From Actinokineospora iranica (GTDB lineage Bacteria > Actinomycetota > Actinomycetes > Mycobacteriales > Pseudonocardiaceae): a stretch of 64,000 bases of DNA. Below the pieces are notes generated by a model. It saw only the letters and a list, made by a program, of their open reading frames with translations, was not told the DNA's origin and made no database searches. The stretch is taken from positions 868,001 to 932,000 of the forward strand of contig NZ_FMZZ01000001.1 in assembly GCF_900101685.1 (NCBI RefSeq), given 5' to 3'. Of this stretch, positions 41,481 through 49,752 are shown in pieces. The translations under genes and the position numbers were made by a program. Every line of letters begins with the position of its first letter. The first letter of the stretch is position 1.

Positions 41481-42854
41481 TCAGGAGACCTCGCGCAGGA
41501 ACGGCGGCAGGGGGCGCGGGTCGTTCGCGGGCGTCCACCGGCCGTCCACCAGGACGTAGTCGGCGGCGGGGCCGTCGGCCACCAGCGACCGCAGCGCGGC
41601 CACGAGCCGGTCGACGTGCTCGGCGGTGGTGCCGAGGCCGATGCTGACCCGCAGGGCCCGCTGCTCCCGCGCGCCCACGCGGCCCAGGAGCCTGCGGGTG
41701 GCGATGTGGGCGCAGAACGCGCCGTCGCGGACGCCGATGCCGTGCTCGGCCGACAAGACAGCGGCGGCCAGGCCTGCCTCGACGCCGTCGATGGTGAAGC
41801 TGACGACGCCGACCCGGTCGTGCTCGGGTCCGAACAGGCTCAGCCCGCGCAGGCCGGGCACCGTCGCCAGGCCCGAGCGCAGCCTGCGCAGCAGCGCGCG
41901 CTCGTGCTCGCCGATCGCGTCCCAGCCGTGCCGGGTGAGCGTCTCGCAGGCCACGGCGAGCGCGTGCGCGCCGACGACGTTGGGCGAGCCCGCCTCGTGC
42001 CGCTCGGGCACCTTCGACCAGGCCACGCCGAGCCGGTCGCCCCAGTCGACGACCTGGGCGGTCGCGCCGCCACCGACCAGGTAGGGGTCGGCCGCGTTGA
42101 GCCAGTCCGCGCGGCCGATCAGCGCGCCCGCGCCGAACGGGGCGTAGAGCTTGTGCCCGGAGAGCGCCACGTAGTCGACGTCGAGCGCGCGGATGTCGAT
42201 CGGCCGGTGCGGGGCAAGCTGGGCGGCGTCGAGCACGACGCGGGCGCCGTGCCTGCGCGCGACCTCGGCCAGCGCGGCGACCGGCCAGATCTCGCCGGTG
42301 ACGTTGGACGCCGCGGTGAGCACGACCAGGCGCGGCCCGACCGCGCAGCCGGAAAGCGCGGTGTCGAGGGCGAGCACCGCGTCGCCGGGGCTGGCCGGGG
42401 TCTCGATCCGGTGGACGCGGGGGCCGCGCCAGGGCAGCAGCGCGGCGTGGTGCTCGGTGTCGAACAGCACTACCGAGGTGTTCTTGGGCAGCGCCTTGGC
42501 CAGCAGGTTGAGGCTGTCGGTGGTGTTGCGGGTGAACACCACCGCGTCGCTCTGGCGGGCGCCGACGAAGTGGCGCAGCACCGCGCGGGCCTGCTCGTAG
42601 ACCTTGGTGCTGACCTGCGAGGCGAAGCCCGCGCCGCGGTGGACGCTGGCGTACCAGGGCAGCAGCTCGTCCACCGCGTCGCGCACGGCCTCAAGACACG
42701 GCGCGCTGGCGGCGTGGTCGAGGTTGGCGTAGCCGACGCGGCGGCCGTCGACCAGCGGGACGGCGAGCCGCGCGCCGACCACCGGCGGCACGGCGACAGC
42801 GGCCGCGGCCAGGGCGGTCTCGGGCGTGCGGGTGACGGGAACAGCGAGCGTCAT
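41481..42854 (-). CDS. Class V PLP enzyme (cysteine desulfurase-like) under SAM-IV control
   Basis: 457 residues. NLDHAASAPCLEAVRDAVDEL, a FTRNTTDSLNLLAK segment, TEHHAALLPW, VVLDAAQLAPHRPID and the Schiff-base Lys235 in LSGHKLYAPFGAG are cysteine-desulfurase-like. SufS/IscS enzymes are shorter and have a mobile active-site Cys loop, which I cannot place with confidence here. A SAM-IV riboswitch lies just upstream, tying the gene to sulfur or methionine metabolism. ATG at 42854 with GGAGG ribosome site. Confidence 0.88.
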   Translation of the reverse strand: MTLAVPVTRTPETALAAAAVAVPPVVGARLAVPLVDGRRVGYANLDHAASAPCLEAVRDAVDELLPWYASVHRGAGFASQVSTKVYEQARAVLRHFVGARQSDAVVFTRNTTDSLNLLAKALPKNTSVVLFDTEHHAALLPWRGPRVHRIETPASPGDAVLALDTALSGCAVGPRLVVLTAASNVTGEIWPVAALAEVARRHGARVVLDAAQLAPHRPIDIRALDVDYVALSGHKLYAPFGAGALIGRADWLNAADPYLVGGGATAQVVDWGDRLGVAWSKVPERHEAGSPNVVGAHALAVACETLTRHGWDAIGEHERALLRRLRSGLATVPGLRGLSLFGPEHDRVGVVSFTIDGVEAGLAAAVLSAEHGIGVRDGAFCAHIATRRLLGRVGAREQRALRVSIGLGTTAEHVDRLVAALRSLVADGPAADYVLVDGRWTPANDPRPLPPFLREVS

Positions 42855-42879
42855 GGGGGCTGACCTCCAGGTCCGAGGG

Positions 42880-43008
42880 ACCCGCGAGGGGTCCGCGCTT
42901 GCCCGTCCCGCACCACGCGGGAGGACCAGGTCCTCACCCGGGGCACCCCACCGCGGAAGGAGGGTTGCCGGCCAGCAAACCGGGGTTTGACGCTGGCACT
43001 CGTGACCT
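42880..43008 (-). ncRNA. SAM-IV riboswitch
   Basis: Minus-strand sequence from 43008 matches my memory of the mycobacterial SAM-IV aptamer almost base for base. It reads GGTCACGAGTGCCAGCGTCA, then a TTGCTGGCCGGCAACCCTCC block, then CCGCGGTGGGGTGCCCCGGG and GGACCTGGTCC, with the conserved CAAGCGCGG and closing GGACCC/GGGTCC segment. It ends just before the ribosome site of the class V PLP gene, so S-adenosylmethionine would repress that gene, probably at translation initiation. The 5' and 3' limits are approximate. It is 63 bp after the antiporter stop. Confidence 0.92.
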
Positions 43009-43071
43009 TGCCGAAGAACATAGCCGACGCGCTGCTCAGGATCGAGCGGCGGCCACCAGGTGAGAGCGGGC

Positions 43072-44553
43072 TCACTCGTCGCCGGTCTCGCCTTTCCAGC
43101 GGGCGTAGCGGCCTGCCCGGTCGACCGCGCGGATGCGGTTCTCGGTGGCCTCGCGGGCGTCCTGGGTGGTGACGACCAGGACCTGGTCGCCCACCTGCAG
43201 GCGGGTGTTGGGCCCCGGGGTGAACGCGCCGGTGGCCCGCGCGACCAGGCTCACCGTCGCGCCAACGGGCAGGCGCAGCTCGGACAGGTAGACGCCGTGC
43301 AGCTTCGAGCCCTGCGGGATCGTCACCTGCAGCAATTCGGCGTTGAGCTCGTCGAGGGTCGCCGCGTCGACCTCGACCTCCTTGGCGCGGGCCCCGGCGT
43401 CCAGCCCGAGCGCCTTGGCCAGCAGGCCAAGGGTGCTGCCCTGCACCAGGGTCAGCACGATCACCAGGACGAACACGGCGTCGACAAGCTGCTGCGCGCC
43501 GGGCACGCCCTGCGACAGCGGGATCATGGCCAGCACGATGGGCACCGCGCCGCGCAACCCGGCCCAGGACAGGAACACCTGTTCTCGCCAGGGGACGCGG
43601 AACGGCGTGACGGACAGCAGCACCGACAGCGGCCGGGCGACCAGCGTGATCACCGCCCCGGCCACCAGTCCGGGCACCAGCGCGTCGAGCAGCCGCGACG
43701 GCGACGCGAACAGTCCCAAGAGGACGAACAGGCCGATCTGCGCCAGCCAGCCCATCCCCTCGGCGAAGGACACGGTGTCCGACCGGTGCGGCAGCCGCGA
43801 GTTCCCCAGCACCAACCCGGCGATGTAGGTGGCGAGCAGCCCGGAGGCGTGCGCGACCTGCCCGCCCGCGAAGGCGAGCACGCACACCGCGACCGTGGCC
43901 AGCGGGTAGAGGCCGGTCGCCGGGAGCGCGGCCCGGCGCAGCGCGTGCGTGCCCAGCCAGCCGAGCCCCAGGCCGATCAGCGCGCCCGCGCCGAGTTGGT
44001 AGAGCATGGTCAGCGACAGGCCCCAGCCGATCGGGTCGGTCGAGGCCAGCAGCACGACGGCGATGTAGCTCGGCGCGTCGTTCATGCCGCTTTCCAGTTC
44101 CAGCGAGCCGACGAGCCGACGGGTGACCGAGAGCCTGCGCAGCACGCTGAACACCGCGGCCGCGTCGGTGGAGGCGAGCACCGCGCCCCACAGCAGCGCG
44201 AGCCGCCAGTCGAAGCCGAGAATCCAGTGCAGCCCGGCCGCGGTCAGCCCGACGCTGATCACGACCGCCACTGTGGACAGTGCGATTCCCGGCCACAGCG
44301 CGGGTTTCACCTCACCCCAGCGAGTGGTGAGACCACCCTCGGTGAGAATCATGACCAGGGCGGCCAAGCCGAGCGCCTGCGTCAGCTCGGCGTTCTCGAA
44401 TTCGATGCCCAGGCCCGCTTCGCCGACCAGGACGCCGATCCCGAGGTAGAGCAGCAGCGAGGGCAGTCCAAGCCGGACGGACACCCGCACCGCGAGAACG
44501 GCCAGCAGGAGAACGGCCGCGCCGATGCCGAGCGCCAGGGTCAGGTCGTCCAT
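43072..44553 (-). CDS. Potassium/proton (cation/H+) antiporter with RCK C-terminal domain
   Basis: 493 residues. About 12 membrane helices (residues 1-385) of the CPA1/NhaP2 type, with LGIGVLVGEAGLGIEF, the ion-site region GAVLASTDAAAVFSVLRR, and LELESGMNDAPSYIAVVLL. A cytoplasmic TrkA-C/RCK_C domain (about 395-480) with PQGSKLHGVYLSELRLPVGA suggests K+/H+ exchange regulated by a ligand. ATG at 44553 follows GGGAGGTGG; earlier starts would add a non-family N-terminus. Confidence 0.92.
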   Translation of the reverse strand: MDDLTLALGIGAAVLLLAVLAVRVSVRLGLPSLLLYLGIGVLVGEAGLGIEFENAELTQALGLAALVMILTEGGLTTRWGEVKPALWPGIALSTVAVVISVGLTAAGLHWILGFDWRLALLWGAVLASTDAAAVFSVLRRLSVTRRLVGSLELESGMNDAPSYIAVVLLASTDPIGWGLSLTMLYQLGAGALIGLGLGWLGTHALRRAALPATGLYPLATVAVCVLAFAGGQVAHASGLLATYIAGLVLGNSRLPHRSDTVSFAEGMGWLAQIGLFVLLGLFASPSRLLDALVPGLVAGAVITLVARPLSVLLSVTPFRVPWREQVFLSWAGLRGAVPIVLAMIPLSQGVPGAQQLVDAVFVLVIVLTLVQGSTLGLLAKALGLDAGARAKEVEVDAATLDELNAELLQVTIPQGSKLHGVYLSELRLPVGATVSLVARATGAFTPGPNTRLQVGDQVLVVTTQDAREATENRIRAVDRAGRYARWKGETGDE

Positions 44554-44675
44554 CCCACCTCCCGGCAGCGCGGCGGCCCGCATGTGCAAGCGCCTGGTGT
44601 TGTGAGCGCATTGTCCCCTTACGACCGGGTCGCGGCGCACTCGACAAACTGGTCACGCGCAGGGTGAGGCAATAG

Positions 44676-44963
44676 TCACGGCTGGTCGCCGAGCAATCGG
44701 GCCAGCGTGCGCGCGGCATTCGGCGGCACCGGGTCCAGTTCGACCACCTTGTCCCTGCCCCGTTCCCCGGCCACGACGCGCACGTCTTGGCGCCGCGCGC
44801 CGAACGCGTCGGCGAGCGCGCGGCGGACCGCCTCGTTCGCCTTGCCCTCCACCGCGGGCGCGGCGACCGCCACCACGAGCGTGTCGCCGTCGCCGGGCCA
44901 CCGACCGCCGACGGCGGCACGGCGCGCGCCCGGTTTCACCCGAATCCCGAACCGGAACGCCAT
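44676..44963 (-). CDS. DUF167 (YggU) family protein
   Basis: 95 residues. FGIRVKPGARRAAVGG, LVVAVAAPAVEGKANEAVRRALADAFG and VRVVAGERGRDKVVEL are the DUF167 pattern. Structure is known in the family, function is not. The ATG overlaps the TGA of the upstream TetR gene by one base (TGATG), so translation is coupled. It points towards the antiporter gene with a 122-bp gap. Confidence 0.93.
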   Translation of the reverse strand: MAFRFGIRVKPGARRAAVGGRWPGDGDTLVVAVAAPAVEGKANEAVRRALADAFGARRQDVRVVAGERGRDKVVELDPVPPNAARTLARLLGDQP

Positions 44964-45538
44964 CAGGAATCCGCCGATTCGGTCAGCAGCAGGCGCAGGA
45001 CTTCGGCCACGTGCGCGCGGCGCGCCGCGGGTGACCGCGGCAGGGTTTCCGGCGCGCCCCGGGTCAGCTGCGCCTGTCCGAGGTAGACGGAGTACGCGAT
45101 CACCGCGCGCCGCCTGGCCTGGGCGCGGCCGAACCCGTATTGGGCGAACTGGGTCGCGAGGTAGTCCACCCGCCGCTCGCCTGCCCGCGCGACGGCCGCC
45201 GCGACGAGTGGGTCGTTCAGCGAGGCCAGGAGCGCGAGTTCCACCTCCACCCCCTGTTCGGGGTGGAGCACGGCGCCGAAGAGGATGCGCAGTCGGTCGG
45301 CAGGTGTCTCACCCGCTTCGGCGAGGTCGATGACCGCCTCGGTGTGCTCGCGCTCCCACCGTTCGAGGGTGGCCTGCACCAGCGCGTCGCGGGTGGCGAA
45401 ATGCCAGTAGACGCTGCCTTTCGTCGCGCCGACCCGCGCCGCGAGCGGTTCTACCGCTACCGCGGCAAGTCCGCCTTCCGCGAGCGCGGCAAGCGCGATC
45501 TCGGTCCAGTCCTCTCGGGTTCGACGCTGTGCTGCCAC
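44963..45538 (-). CDS. TetR family regulator, divergent from an SRPBCC gene
   Basis: 191 residues. N-terminal helix-turn-helix at about 25-48 (VAVEPLAARVGATKGSVYWHFATRDAL). The C-terminal domain (about 85-185) resembles the TetR group with a tetracyclin-repressor-like C domain. GTG at 45538. The 62-bp gap to the divergent SRPBCC gene holds two strong palindromes, so it very likely represses itself and that gene. Followed by DUF167 with a 1-bp overlap. Confidence 0.92.
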   Translation of the reverse strand: MAAQRRTREDWTEIALAALAEGGLAAVAVEPLAARVGATKGSVYWHFATRDALVQATLERWEREHTEAVIDLAEAGETPADRLRILFGAVLHPEQGVEVELALLASLNDPLVAAAVARAGERRVDYLATQFAQYGFGRAQARRRAVIAYSVYLGQAQLTRGAPETLPRSPAARRAHVAEVLRLLLTESADS

Positions 45539-45542
45539 GAAT

Positions 45543-45584
45543 CCGTACGCTAGCGTACGGCGCGAACCATACGGTTCCGTACGG
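45543..45584. promoter_or_regulatory. Double TetR operator
   Basis: A perfect 18-bp palindrome CCGTACGCTAGCGTACGG (45543-45560) and a near-perfect one CCATACGG-TT-CCGTACGG (45567-45584). All half-sites are CCGTACGG-like. They fill the 62-bp gap between the divergent TetR and SRPBCC starts. Confidence 0.8.
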
Positions 45585-45600
45585 AAGGTGACCTGACCTG

Positions 45601-46104
45601 ATGATCGACAATCAGCATGAGCGCGCCCTGCCCGTGGCTCCCGCGCGCGTCGGACCGCTGCTGGACCGGATCGTGGGCGCGGACAGCCCGCTGTGGCCGG
45701 TCGACCACTGGCCGCCGATGCTGCTCGACGCCCCGCTCGGGGCGGGCGCGACCGGCGGGCACGGCCCGGTCGGCTACACCTGCACCGCCTACGAGCCGGG
45801 CAGGATGGCCGAGTTCACCTTCACCCCGGGCATCGGCCTGCGCGGGACGCACACCCTGCTCGTCCTCGATGGCCACTCGCCCGACTCGTGCGTCCTGCGC
45901 CATGTCCTGCGCGCCGAACCGCACGGCGCGGGCCGCGCCGGCTGGCCCGTGGCCATCCGGTGGCTGCACGACGCGCTGCTCGAAGACCTGCTCGACCGCG
46001 CGGCCACCGAGGTCGGCCACCCGCCCACCCGGCCCGCCCGGTGGTCCCCCTGGGTGCGGGTCCTGTACCGGATCGCCAACGCCCGCACCAAGGCGACGGC
46101 GTAA
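45601..46104 (+). CDS. SRPBCC-family protein
   Basis: 167 residues. A START/Bet v1-like ligand-binding fold is suggested by LLDRIVGADSPLWPVDHWPPMLLD, GPVGYTCTAYEPGRMAEFTFTP, SCVLRHVLRAEPHG and the C-terminal helix AIRWLHDALLEDLLDRAATEV. Ligand unknown. ATG at 45601, regulated by the adjacent double operator. Pairing of TetR with SRPBCC proteins is common; ligand and regulator effector may be the same class of hydrophobic molecule. Confidence 0.8.
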   Translation: MIDNQHERALPVAPARVGPLLDRIVGADSPLWPVDHWPPMLLDAPLGAGATGGHGPVGYTCTAYEPGRMAEFTFTPGIGLRGTHTLLVLDGHSPDSCVLRHVLRAEPHGAGRAGWPVAIRWLHDALLEDLLDRAATEVGHPPTRPARWSPWVRVLYRIANARTKATA

Positions 46105-46352
46105 AAGACCCACAGGTCAGCGTCCCGACAGGCCCCTGTTTGGGGTAATCGTCCCTTCGACACCACTCGTAAGACTGAGCCTTCAGGACACGCAAAGTCA
46201 CAGTACGCACACGACCGATCACGGGTTTAGCATGAGTCGACCGCAGCGCGCGGCGGTCGGCCCCCACCATCCCCGAATCGCCTTCCGAATCACCCATCGA
46301 AGGAGGTACCGGCTCGCTCCCGATCCCCGGGACCGCAGAGCAGGCATCCCCC

Positions 46353-47996
46353 ATGTCCGCACACCATGTGAGCGCGGATTTCCCCGCGCCGCGCGTCTGG
46401 CATGCCGCCGAGGCCGGGGCGCGGGCGCTGCCCGCCGCCGCCCTGGCCGCCGTCACCGCGCTGCTCCGCCTGGCCGCGGGCGACACGCCCACCCAGGTAG
46501 GCGAAGGCAGGCATCTCGCCCAGGTCTTCGCGGTGGACGCCCTCGACCGCATGCTCGACCCGTTCGTCTCGTCCCTGGCCTGGCTCCAGATCGCCGCCTA
46601 CACCACCGCGACCGACGCGTTCATCCGGCACGCCACCGCGCTCAGCGCGGTCCGCGAGCCGATGGTGATCGCCGCCGCCACCACCGGCGCGCTGCTGTGG
46701 CTGCTCGCCCGCCGGATGGGCCTGGCCCGCTGGACCGCCGCCGCGGCGGTCGCGATCACCGCGCTGTCGCCGCTGGCGCTGAACCTGCAACTCGCCGTGC
46801 GGCCGGAGAACGTGGCCGTGCCGTGGGCGCTGGCGGCGCTGGCGCTGCTGTGGACCCCGCACCGGCACCGCAGAATCACCCCCGACCTGTGGGCGACGGT
46901 GTTCCTGGTCGTCGCCGTGCTCACCGCGCCGGTCACCCTCGCCCTGGTCGGCACGGCCGCCCTGCTGGTGTGGCGGCGGGGGCGCAGGCGGCTCTCGCTC
47001 ATGCTCGCCGCGCTGTTCAGCCTCGGCACCGGAATCGGACTGGGCGCCGGGGCGGCCGTGACCGCCTTCCGGGTCGCGTCCTACGGCCCCGGCCCCGGCG
47101 AGTGGCTGCGGCTGGACCCGCTGCTCGGCGCCGCCGCCGCGGCCGCCGCGCTCGGCGCCCTGCTCTCCTATCGGCTGCGGCCGCTCGCCCTCGGCGTGCT
47201 CACACTCGTCGTGCTCTCGGTCCTGCCCGGCGGACCCGACACCGGAGCCCTGGCGGTCGTGGTGGCGCCCGCCGCGCTGCTGGTGGCCGCCGTCGTCGAA
47301 CGCGGCCTCACGCACGGCGGCCGGGCGGGCAAGCACACCAGGACCCGGCCGCTGCTGGCGCCGACCGCCGCGGTGGCGCTGACCGCCCTCGCGTTCGCCG
47401 TGCCCGCCTGGGTGAGCGGCCTGCGCGCCGCCGTCGACAGCCACACCGACCCGGTCGTCGCGGCCGCGGCGACGAGGTGGCTCAGCGAGAACCTGCCGAC
47501 GACCCCGGTCGTCACCGACTCCGCCACCTGGGCCGAACTGGTGCGCGGCGGGCGGCTGCCCCAGGTGGTGCTCCTCCCGGACACCTGCACGCGGACCTGC
47601 GCGACGCGGTCCTGGCTGCTGGTCACCCCGACGCTGCGCACCGCACTGCCCTACCTGACCCCACTGGCCGAGGCGGCCGAGCACGCCGAGACCATCGCCG
47701 TCTTCGGCTCGGGCCCCGACCTCGTGGAGGTCCTGCGGCCCCCGGACGCCCAGGACGTCCCGCTCCTGACCGCCGCCCCGGAGCCCCCGGCCCCGCCGAC
47801 GTCGCACCGCCTGCCGTCCCACCGGATAGACCCCGGCGTGCTGTCCACTCTGGCCGTCCTGCCCTGCGGCCGTCCGGTGCTGTCCGTTCCCGCCAACCAG
47901 TCGGAGACGGTCATCATCGCCGACGATCCGGTGATCGGCCCGCTCGACCAACCGGGACAGGCGATCCTGCACCCGGTCGGATTCCCGACCGGATGA
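46353..47996 (+). CDS. Large multi-pass membrane protein, GT-C-like topology
   Basis: 547 residues. About 10 hydrophobic helices (residues 70-360), then a soluble domain (about 365-547; SENLPTTPVVTDSATWAELV). An Arg/Pro-rich start and a first acidic loop resemble actinobacterial glycosyltransferase-like membrane proteins, but the DxD/ExD site is not clear (VDALDRMLDP is the only candidate). Function unknown. ATG at 46353. The 248-bp leader has a GAAGGAGG at about 46299 with no start codon at the right distance. Converges on the penicillin-binding protein gene. Confidence 0.75.
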   Translation: MSAHHVSADFPAPRVWHAAEAGARALPAAALAAVTALLRLAAGDTPTQVGEGRHLAQVFAVDALDRMLDPFVSSLAWLQIAAYTTATDAFIRHATALSAVREPMVIAAATTGALLWLLARRMGLARWTAAAAVAITALSPLALNLQLAVRPENVAVPWALAALALLWTPHRHRRITPDLWATVFLVVAVLTAPVTLALVGTAALLVWRRGRRRLSLMLAALFSLGTGIGLGAGAAVTAFRVASYGPGPGEWLRLDPLLGAAAAAAALGALLSYRLRPLALGVLTLVVLSVLPGGPDTGALAVVVAPAALLVAAVVERGLTHGGRAGKHTRTRPLLAPTAAVALTALAFAVPAWVSGLRAAVDSHTDPVVAAAATRWLSENLPTTPVVTDSATWAELVRGGRLPQVVLLPDTCTRTCATRSWLLVTPTLRTALPYLTPLAEAAEHAETIAVFGSGPDLVEVLRPPDAQDVPLLTAAPEPPAPPTSHRLPSHRIDPGVLSTLAVLPCGRPVLSVPANQSETVIIADDPVIGPLDQPGQAILHPVGFPTG

Positions 47997-48000
47997 CCGC

Positions 48001-49638
48001 TCACTTCACAGCGGCCAAGAACTTCCCGGTCACTGTGACGGCGGGCGCCGCGGCTCCCGCGTCGGCGACGAGCACCGCGAACGCGAGATCGCCCCGGTAT
48101 CCGGCGAACCAGCCGTGCGCCTGGGTCCCGTCGCCGAACTGGGCGGTTCCGGTCTTGCCCGCGACCGCGCCGTGCCCGCGCAGCGCGTCACCCCGGCCCG
48201 ACCTGACCACCTCGCGCATCATCGCGCGCAGCGCCGTCACGGTCGCGCTGGACGGCCCCCGGTAGCCGGTCTTGACCACCGTCTCCACCCCGGTGAACAG
48301 CTTCGGCGTCACCGCGGAGCCCTTCGCGACGGTCGCGGTCATCAGCGCCAGGCCGAACGGGCTGACCTGCACGGTGCCCTGCCCGATGCTGTTCTCCACC
48401 TGCTGCGGGGTCCCGGTCGCGGGCCGCACCCGGCCGGTCTGCGTGGTCAGGCCCGGGATCTCGAAGTCGGCGGCCAGCCCGAACTGGGCGGCGGCGCGGG
48501 ACAGCGAGTCCGGCGGCAGCTCTGCCGCCAACGCGGCGAACGTGGTGTTGCATGACTCGGCGAACGCGGTGCGCAGCGGCACCGGGCCCAGCTCGAAGTC
48601 GGCGTTCTTGATCGAGCGGGTGCCGATCGTCTGGGTTCCCGGGCAGGGCAGGACGGTGTCGACGGTCGCCTGGCCCGCGTCCAGCACGGCCGCCGCGGTG
48701 ACGACCTTGAACGTCGAGCCCGGCGGGTAGAGGCCGTTGAGGGCGTCCGGCCGGTCCCCCGCCGCCGAGTTCTGCGCCACCGCGAGGATGCCGCCGGTCG
48801 AGGGCTGGATGGCCACCAGGTACGCCGGACCGGCCGCGCTGTCCACCGCCGCCTGCGCCGCCGCCTGGGTCCGCAGGCTCAGGGTCGACTTCATCGGCTC
48901 CACGGGCGCGGACGGGGTGCCGAAGAGGCTCTCGACCTCCTTGCCCGCCGCGTCGACCAGCGCGATCCGGGTGCCGCCGCTGTCGGCCTGCGGCGTGACG
49001 GTCCGCTGCAACGCGCCCGCGAGAAGCGGAGCCACCGCGGGGTCCACCGGTCGGGCGGTGGCGCCCTGCCAGGTCAGCAGCGGCTTGCCGTCCCGGTCGA
49101 CCACGGCGTTGGGCTCGGTCGCGCTGACCAGCACGGCCAGCTGGGTGCCTTCGGTCAGCTTCGGGTGGATCACCGCGGGCGACCACTTCACCCGCCACCG
49201 CCCGTCGACCGTGACCACCGACAGCGTGTTCGAGTACGCCCACACCTGGCTGGAGGCGAACTTCCAGGACAAGGTGAACGTCTCGCTCACCTCGGTCGAC
49301 CCGGCGGCGGGCGCGGTGAGCGCGCTCGCGGTGGCCTGCACCGACTGCGGGCGCAGCGCCGAGCCGACCTTGGTCAGCAGCGCCACCGCGGCGGGAGGGG
49401 CGTCGGTCAGGTCGGCCGCCGCCTGGAATCGCTGCGCGGACAGCGCGGCGAGGAACCTCTCGGCCACCTCAGTGGCGCCTAACGGCGCCTCGGTCTGCTG
49501 CGGTGTCTTCCCCGCCGCCGACGCCGACGACGTTGACGCCGCATCCCGCGGTACCAAGACGAACACCGACAACAAGACAATGGCGACTACCGCCAGACCG
49601 CCAACAGACAAGATCCAGCGTTTGCGCGTGGTGGACAC
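48001..49638 (-). CDS. Penicillin-binding transpeptidase with MecA-N (NTF2-like) domain
   Basis: 545 residues. N-terminal membrane anchor (about 8-29), NTF2-like MecA_N domain (about 50-165), PBP dimer-type linker (about 165-260) and transpeptidase domain with the three active-site motifs: Ser308-Thr-Phe-Lys311 in PPGSTFK, Ser362-Cys-Asn364, and Lys495-Thr-Gly in AGKTGTAQ. It cross-links peptidoglycan outside the membrane. PBPs of this architecture (PbpA/PBP2a-like) can have low beta-lactam affinity. GTG at 49638. 114 bp downstream of ileS on the same strand, with the ileS terminator between. Confidence 0.95.
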   Translation of the reverse strand: MSTTRKRWILSVGGLAVVAIVLLSVFVLVPRDAASTSSASAAGKTPQQTEAPLGATEVAERFLAALSAQRFQAAADLTDAPPAAVALLTKVGSALRPQSVQATASALTAPAAGSTEVSETFTLSWKFASSQVWAYSNTLSVVTVDGRWRVKWSPAVIHPKLTEGTQLAVLVSATEPNAVVDRDGKPLLTWQGATARPVDPAVAPLLAGALQRTVTPQADSGGTRIALVDAAGKEVESLFGTPSAPVEPMKSTLSLRTQAAAQAAVDSAAGPAYLVAIQPSTGGILAVAQNSAAGDRPDALNGLYPPGSTFKVVTAAAVLDAGQATVDTVLPCPGTQTIGTRSIKNADFELGPVPLRTAFAESCNTTFAALAAELPPDSLSRAAAQFGLAADFEIPGLTTQTGRVRPATGTPQQVENSIGQGTVQVSPFGLALMTATVAKGSAVTPKLFTGVETVVKTGYRGPSSATVTALRAMMREVVRSGRGDALRGHGAVAGKTGTAQFGDGTQAHGWFAGYRGDLAFAVLVADAGAAAPAVTVTGKFLAAVK

Positions 49639-49704
49639 GCCAGCCCCCAGAACTACCCCAGCACCCCCGACGCGCGACGATCGCGCTTGTCCCCACGATG
49701 CCAG

Positions 49705-49746
49705 GGGAGCGGCTTCCGCGACCAGAGATCCGCGAAAGCCGCTCCC
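49705..49746 (-). terminator. Terminator hairpin after ileS
   Basis: A 16-bp stem (GGGAGCGGCTTCCGCG with CGCGAAAGCCGCTCCC, one mismatch, 10-nt loop) begins 6 bp after the ileS stop. No T-run follows. Confidence 0.75.
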
Positions 49747-49752
49747 ATACCG

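Noticed and set aside
46105-46352. Riboswitch in the 248-bp leader of the membrane protein gene
   Set aside because: Only short hairpins and an orphan GAAGGAGG are visible; no known aptamer pattern fits.
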